Positions 59,537 through 64,000 of a DNA stretch of 64,000 bases are shown here, piece after piece (the first letter of the stretch is position 1; every line of letters starts with the position of its first letter). The DNA is from Desulfotignum sp032250905 (GTDB taxonomy: Bacteria > Desulfobacterota > Desulfobacteria > Desulfobacterales > Desulfobacteraceae). A program made the translations under genes and the position numbers. The notes under the pieces were generated by a model, which worked only from the letters and a program-made list of their open reading frames with translations, ran no database searches and was not told the origin of the DNA. The stretch is taken from NCBI GenBank assembly GCA_032250905.1, contig JAVVEQ010000009.1, positions 1-64,000 of the forward strand. Reading direction: 5' to 3'.

Positions 59537-60492
59537 TGATCCATCCAGGTGGTCCATTCACTGCGGTTTACCCCGATCAGAGGCCGGTGCATGGATAAAA
59601 ACCGCTCTTCCAGCACGTTCAGGTCATCCGGTCGCTGTGCCAGTTCCTCCACCACCCACCAGAGGTTCCACGGTCGGGCCAGAGACCAGCCCGGTTTGTC
59701 GATCTGACAATTGGGCAATCGATAGTGAAAGGCCGGCCGGGCCTTTATTTTTGGATCTGCGACCGCATTCTGAACCATGTCGGGATAAACACAGGACAAC
59801 AACGGCAACAGATCCAGTGCCCTGTTCCGGCTGGCGTTGTGATCCAGATAGTCAGAGGCAATCTGTGTCAAATCCGGCGAGATCCTGGAAAACAGCACCT
59901 GCAGATAGGTTTCGGAATACAGGTCCACATACGGGCTGATACGCCGGGCCATGTCTACCTGATGGGCATCCACCAGCCACCACTGCAGCAATGAAAATGC
60001 CCGCAGATACCCAAACAGCACCTCTGCATCCATTGATGGCACTTCCGCGTTGATATGGACGCCATATGCGGCGATCATGGAATCTTTCGTGCCCCTGGCA
60101 CCGGCCCGGCGCAGGGCGGATATCAATGGATCCAGCCGGTCCAGCTTGGATACGGCTATGGGCGGACACACCACCTCCATGGGTACCAGCCATATCGCTG
60201 CCTGGGTGAGCAGATCAATCCAGTCCCCGGTTTTATTCGATGCCTGCTGAGCCGCTTTTTTTTTAAGAAAATCCCAATCAAGTTCCACGGAGAATTCTCC
60301 TAAATCCTGGACTTCCACCACACAGGAAGCCACAGATTCACGGATCCGGGTGCCATTTAACACCGTTGTCACCACCTGGGCCGTCTGGTCAAGATCCAGA
60401 CCGGTGAATTCCAGTTCAAATCCCACCTGGCGCGGGGCGCCCTGACTGGTTTGGGGTATGGACGGCAATTTGAATAATGACGCTTGTTTCAT
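59509..60492 (-). CDS. Putative amidoligase (COOH-NH2 ligase superfamily)
   Basis: 327 residues. It matches the glutamine-synthetase-fold amidoligase family: VGFELEFTGLDLDQTAQVV near residue 23, GEFSVELDWDFLKKK, AYGVHINAEVPS (His), DLYSETYLQVLFS, NCQIDKPGWSLARPWNLWW. The glutamates in FELEF and VELD are the expected metal/ATP ligands. Such enzymes are predicted to form amide bonds between a carboxylate and an amine. The neighbour GATase, coupled by overlap, could undo or process the same linkage. The substrate is unknown. Confidence 0.82.
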   Translation of the reverse strand: MKQASLFKLPSIPQTSQGAPRQVGFELEFTGLDLDQTAQVVTTVLNGTRIRESVASCVVEVQDLGEFSVELDWDFLKKKAAQQASNKTGDWIDLLTQAAIWLVPMEVVCPPIAVSKLDRLDPLISALRRAGARGTKDSMIAAYGVHINAEVPSMDAEVLFGYLRAFSLLQWWLVDAHQVDMARRISPYVDLYSETYLQVLFSRISPDLTQIASDYLDHNASRNRALDLLPLLSCVYPDMVQNAVADPKIKARPAFHYRLPNCQIDKPGWSLARPWNLWWVVEELAQRPDDLNVLEERFLSMHRPLIGVNRSEWTTWMDQWLCDHVLA

Positions 60493-60593
60493 TCCATCAC
60501 TTTATCACAGAGGGCAGAGATCTTAATCAACGCTTAATTTATAAGATAGGCCCTCCCGTTTTACCTTGTCAATCAAAACATAAAAGAAACTGC

Positions 60594-60623
60594 TTGTCCA
60601 GTTGCACATCCCGATGGTAAGAT
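60594..60623 (+). promoter_or_regulatory. Candidate promoter for trmO-EamA
   Basis: TTGTCC and TAAGAT are separated by 18 bp and end 33 bases before the trmO ATG. Reasonable sigma-70-like match. Confidence 0.45.
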
Positions 60624-60656
60624 ACGGGTTTGTAACCCAAAAAAACCAGGTGCCCC

Positions 60657-61133
60657 ATGCATAGAATTACACCCATTGGGAAAATCCTTTCACCGTATCA
60701 GAATATTGAAGACATGCCGATTCAGCCCAAAGGCGCTGCCGGCACAAAAGGACAGGTACAGGTGGATGAGGAGATTCAGGCGGGTCTCAAAGACCTGGAA
60801 GGTTTCAGCCACATCTACCTGATCTATTCCTTTCACAAGGCGGCCCGCACGGAGCTGACCGTGGTTCCTTTCATGGATACCCACCCCCGGGGCGTGTATG
60901 CCACCCGCTCCCCGCTTCGGCCAAACCACATCGGAATATCCATTGTCCGTTTGGAAAAAATTGAGGGGAATTTGCTGCATGTCCTGGATATTGATGTGCT
61001 CAATGACACCCCGCTCCTGGACATCAAACCCTATATGGAAAAATTCGATTCCGTGGAAAACAGCACCTCCGGGTGGATGCAGGCCAGTGACCGGGAGGTC
61101 GCAGAAAAACGCTCGGACAGCCGATTCAAATAA
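60657..61133 (+). CDS. trmO: TrmO-type tRNA t6A37 methyltransferase (TsaA/UPF0066)
   Basis: 158 residues. Family segments: PIGKILSPYQNIEDMPIQP start, FSHIYLIYSFHKA, and the core DTHPRGVYATRSPLRPNHIG. The short form lacks the C-terminal domain of E. coli TrmO. It uses SAM to N6-methylate threonylcarbamoyl-adenosine in tRNA, though divergent relatives may act elsewhere. The next gene begins right after its stop (61134). Confidence 0.85.
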   Translation: MHRITPIGKILSPYQNIEDMPIQPKGAAGTKGQVQVDEEIQAGLKDLEGFSHIYLIYSFHKAARTELTVVPFMDTHPRGVYATRSPLRPNHIGISIVRLEKIEGNLLHVLDIDVLNDTPLLDIKPYMEKFDSVENSTSGWMQASDREVAEKRSDSRFK

Positions 61134-62072
61134 ATGGACAAACACCATCTGTACAAGGGCTTTTTGCTGGTGATTTTTGCAGCGGTCCTGTTCGGTACCA
61201 CCGGAACATCCCAGGCCCTGGCGCCGGCAGGCATCTCCAGCACCGCCATTGGTTCGCTGCGCCTGATTATCGGCGGCCCGGCCCTGTTGCTGATGGCGCT
61301 GCTGTTCGCCAACATCCGTTTGTCCACGTTTCGTCCGCCCATCATTCCCACCATCGTTGCCGCCTCCGGTATCGTGATGTTTCAGCTGTGTTTTTTCGAA
61401 GCCGTGGCCAGAACCGGTGTGGCATTGGGCACCATTGTCGCCATCTGCATGGCACCGGTCATTTCCGGGCTGCTCAGTGCGGTGTTTCAAAAAGAGCGGT
61501 TGACACGGATCTGGCTGATCGCTTCTCTTCTCGCCATTTCCGGGTGTGTGCTGTTGTCTGTGGCCGGAAGCGAGGTGCAGGTGGACACCACCGGCATTTT
61601 TCTGGCGTTTGGTGCCGGCTTTGGATATGCGGTGTCGCTTGTGGGAAGCAAAACCGTGGTGGCGGAACATTCTCCGATTCTCGGAATTGCCGTCATTCTG
61701 TGTGTCGGCGCGGTGATGGTCCTTCCCCGGCTCCTGCTGTTCGAAGATCTTTCCCCGGTAATGACCTGGCATGGCATGGCAGTGGTGCTGTATCTCGGAC
61801 TGGTGGCCACGGCCGCGGCCTATCTGTTGCTGGCCAAAGGCCTGTCTGTGGTGCCGGTTTCCATGACAGCCCTGCTGATGCTGGTGGAACCGTTGACCGG
61901 ATGCCTGTTAGGGGTGCTGCTGCTGAATGAGGTGTTTACCCCGGTCACCGGGGCAGGGGCTTTGCTGATCTTTTCCGGCCTGATGGTGATTTCTCTTTTC
62001 AAGGAAAAACCCCCTCCGGTCGCTCCGCTGGTCACCCACCATAAAAAACCCTGGTTCAGAAACAGACGATAG
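61134..62072 (+). CDS. EamA-family (DMT) transporter
   Basis: 312 residues with about ten membrane helices in two EamA repeats (first LVIFAAVLFGTTGTSQALAP, second FGAGFGYAVSLVGSKTVV). The signature ends with PLTGCLLGVLLLNEVFTP. Members export amino acids, metabolites or purines; the substrate here is unknown. The ATG abuts the trmO stop, and the 3' end overlaps recB on the other strand by 17 bp. Confidence 0.9.
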   Translation: MDKHHLYKGFLLVIFAAVLFGTTGTSQALAPAGISSTAIGSLRLIIGGPALLLMALLFANIRLSTFRPPIIPTIVAASGIVMFQLCFFEAVARTGVALGTIVAICMAPVISGLLSAVFQKERLTRIWLIASLLAISGCVLLSVAGSEVQVDTTGIFLAFGAGFGYAVSLVGSKTVVAEHSPILGIAVILCVGAVMVLPRLLLFEDLSPVMTWHGMAVVLYLGLVATAAAYLLLAKGLSVVPVSMTALLMLVEPLTGCLLGVLLLNEVFTPVTGAGALLIFSGLMVISLFKEKPPPVAPLVTHHKKPWFRNRR

Positions 62073-64000
62073 GCCGGTCAAAGAACACCCCGGAGCCGGC
62101 CCGGGCCGGGTGCATTCCCCGGATAAACAGATACAGGACCCCGCCGAAATCCTTTTCCGGATCATAACTTTTGATGCGGCCTGCCAGATACCGGTGCAGT
62201 GCTTTGGTGTAAATGTGATACTGCAGCACATAATGGTGGGTTTCCATGGCCCGGATCATGGAAGAAGGATTATAATCAGCGTAGGTATCTCCCAGAAAAT
62301 TGGATTTGTAATCCAAGAGATAGTATCTCCCCTGGTAACGCACCACCAGATCGATGAACCCTTTGATAAATCCTGCCAACCGGTTCGGGGTCCGTTCCTG
62401 GAGGGTTCCGGCATACGATTTCCATCGTACGGTTCCGGCGAACAGATCCCCGGGATGGAATCCATTGTCCCGGGTTCCGTCAAAAAAGAACTCCATTTCC
62501 GTCATCCGACGGGACATGGCAATATCTTTCAGGCAAAACGTGTGCTCTCCTGCTGACAGGGGCGCGGCCATCACATCCTGGATGGCCGCGGCAACGGGTT
62601 CGGTATAGCGGTCCCGGGAAAATCCGAACCGATGCAGATATTCAGACACACAGGCGGTCACGGCACCGGTATCCCATTGAAAATCCATGTGTTCCAGAAC
62701 GGCATGGAAAAAATCCCCGGCACCGGCCCCTTTGGGAAATGCCTGAAGCCGGATCCCGGCACTGTCTTTGTCCGGATCATTCAGAGCTGTCTCTTTGTTC
62801 ACATCTGCTGTGCCGTCATCGGCGGCCCATTCATCCCTGCTTCCGCCGGACAGATCTTCATTGATTCCCCTGTCTGAATGTCCTTTAACCAGAGCGCTGA
62901 AGCTGGTCACCCGAAATGCCGGTTCAATCGGGCGGCTCAAAGAGCGGGCGGACAGAGCGGGCAGAACCGCACCGGTTTCAGACAGGGCCGGGAGTGGTTT
63001 GTCAAGATCCAGCATCTTCACCTGTATATGCTGCAAACTCCCTGACAGGGCCTTCAGGTCTTTGATCATGCCGTCATCCGTGTCACATCCTTCAGGATGG
63101 ATCAGGCTGCCCAGCGCCGAAGTTTCCACGCCGCTGATACCGGCCCAGAAAATCCGGCACATAACTGACGCCCGGGTGACCGCCACATACAGCAACCGGC
63201 GCTGTTCCGCAAAATCCTCCAGCCGGTGCTGTTCTGCAGATCGATCCATTCCTTTTGTGTCCGTCCCCTGGTATCCCTGGCCCCGCAAATCCAGACAGAG
63301 CTGAAACCCATTGTCCGGATCATGAAACAGAAACGGTTCACCCGGCCGGGGCCTGGACCCGGACCAGAGATAGGGCAGATAGACGATGGGATATTCCAGG
63401 CCCTTGCTTTTATGAATGGTCACAATGGCCACTGCATTGCGGTCACTTTCAAGACGCAGCTCATCCGCGGTCTCCTCCCGTGTGTCGGCAAACAGCTGGG
63501 CCTGGTACCATTTGAGCAGGTAGAACATTGACAGATGCCGGTTCGAGGCTGTCTGGGAAATCAGCTCCACCAGGTGATAGAAGTTGGTCAATACCCGGTC
63601 ATCCATAAAGGATTCCGGATGCAGCAGCCCTTCCCGGCAATGGAGCAGATCCTGAATCATGGCAATGAATCCCCGGGATTCCCAGATCGTTTTCCAGTTC
63701 CTGAACCGGTCCTGCCATTGCCAGACCCCGTTTTGTGACATACCGGCCAGCTCTTCCGGATCAAACCCAAACACAGACGCGCTCAGAGCGGCTTTGACAA
63801 ATCCCGCATGATCCGGCCGGAACACGGCCCATAATATATCGTTGAGTTCCACTGCCTGGGGGGAATCAAACACGGATCCGGTTTTGGACAGATAACAGGG
63901 AATATCCGCTCTTGACAGGGCCGCCTGGATATCAAGCGCCTCCTGGTTCTTGCGCACCAGCACAGCCATATCCTTGAAATCGATGGGGGCCGGGTGCCGG
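62056..64000 (-). CDS. recB: RecB/AddA-type helicase-nuclease (C-terminal part)
   Basis: Partial: the frame is open to the right window edge, so the N-terminal helicase core is outside. Visible are FKDMAVLVRKN (2B start), VTIHKSKGLEYPIVYLPYL (helicase motif V), RRLLYVAVTRA (motif VI) and the C-terminal RecB-nuclease GFIDLVVRYQG, then YLLDYKSNFLG with the catalytic Asp-x-Lys. The protein processes double-strand breaks to 3' ends. The C-terminal tail resembles RecB more than AddA. Confidence 0.9.
   Translation of the reverse strand, partial: RHPAPIDFKDMAVLVRKNQEALDIQAALSRADIPCYLSKTGSVFDSPQAVELNDILWAVFRPDHAGFVKAALSASVFGFDPEELAGMSQNGVWQWQDRFRNWKTIWESRGFIAMIQDLLHCREGLLHPESFMDDRVLTNFYHLVELISQTASNRHLSMFYLLKWYQAQLFADTREETADELRLESDRNAVAIVTIHKSKGLEYPIVYLPYLWSGSRPRPGEPFLFHDPDNGFQLCLDLRGQGYQGTDTKGMDRSAEQHRLEDFAEQRRLLYVAVTRASVMCRIFWAGISGVETSALGSLIHPEGCDTDDGMIKDLKALSGSLQHIQVKMLDLDKPLPALSETGAVLPALSARSLSRPIEPAFRVTSFSALVKGHSDRGINEDLSGGSRDEWAADDGTADVNKETALNDPDKDSAGIRLQAFPKGAGAGDFFHAVLEHMDFQWDTGAVTACVSEYLHRFGFSRDRYTEPVAAAIQDVMAAPLSAGEHTFCLKDIAMSRRMTEMEFFFDGTRDNGFHPGDLFAGTVRWKSYAGTLQERTPNRLAGFIKGFIDLVVRYQGRYYLLDYKSNFLGDTYADYNPSSMIRAMETHHYVLQYHIYTKALHRYLAGRIKSYDPEKDFGGVLYLFIRGMHPARAGSGVFFDRPIVCF

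Noticed and set aside
60690..61772. 360-residue minus-strand ORF spanning trmO and the EamA gene
   Set aside because: Antisense to two recognisable genes; low-complexity Gly/His/Gln composition and no ribosome site.

Overview
The window reads as chromosome of a strictly anaerobic, sulfate-reducer-type bacterium of the Desulfobacterota, most like a Desulfobacteraceae member. This is inferred from gene content, not from a marker search. The signs are two full desulfoferrodoxins, a rubredoxin/FprA oxygen-reduction pair, hybrid cluster protein, ferredoxin:thioredoxin reductase, an ADP-forming acyl-CoA synthetase, TCA enzymes (citrate synthase, isocitrate and malate dehydrogenases), trimethylamine-methyltransferase (MttB) paralogs, and a perfect -24/-12 (sigma-54) promoter. 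Coding density is high and most genes lie in short overlapping operons. No rRNA or CRISPR is visible; there is one tRNA (Arg-TCT).

Layout. 1-1036: edge of a probable mobile element (partial gene, 24-bp repeats) abutting the 3' remnant of a xanthine-dehydrogenase-type FAD subunit. 1099-2764: minimal SUF Fe-S assembly pair. 2773-12106: oxygen/NO defence (Hcp, desulfoferrodoxins, rubredoxin-FprA, thioredoxin 2, flavodoxin), interrupted by a DHH phosphoesterase/membrane protein/epimerase operon. 12602-16410: glutaredoxin, FTR, citrate synthase, rubredoxin-membrane fusion and isocitrate dehydrogenase in one operon. 16473-20859: minus-strand block with exonuclease III, ADP-forming acyl-CoA synthetase subunits, a ferritin-like protein and an epimerase. 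21018-22863: two overlapping malate dehydrogenase paralogs. 22989-30872: orphan RelE-like toxin, PEBP, UbiB kinase, phosphate transporter (pstC-pstA-pstS without pstB), MlaC. 30987-36413: kbl, tdh and two MttB paralogs. 36573-42945: RNase H, agmatinase, PII-like/membrane pair, methyltransferases, radical SAM protein, MFS carrier. 43147-46813: complete three-subunit molybdenum hydroxylase.

47719-50354 is looser, visibly AT-richer and ends at tRNA-Arg. It carries a small unknown protein, PilZ, IHF/HU and UmuD genes, a 20-bp hairpin, and two copies of one promoter-like element. From 50590 a long plus-strand block runs rpoH, TPR lipoprotein, second lipoprotein, Mrp ATPase, HD phosphohydrolase, UPF0280 protein, and an enzyme with two CDP-alcohol phosphatidyltransferase domains. 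It converges on a minus-strand amidoligase / class I glutamine amidotransferase / YqaA-like membrane protein operon. The window closes with trmO, an EamA exporter and the C-terminal part of recB.

Most promising for new biology: (i) the amidoligase-GATase-YqaA operon facing the double CDP-alcohol phosphatidyltransferase; (ii) tandem MttB paralogs with threonine-to-glycine enzymes; (iii) the thiol-redox/TCA operon with an FTR whose usual CHC motif reads CYC; (iv) the duplicated promoter element upstream of umuD and a lipase-like gene; (v) a 22-bp perfect palindrome on the rpoH -10 box.
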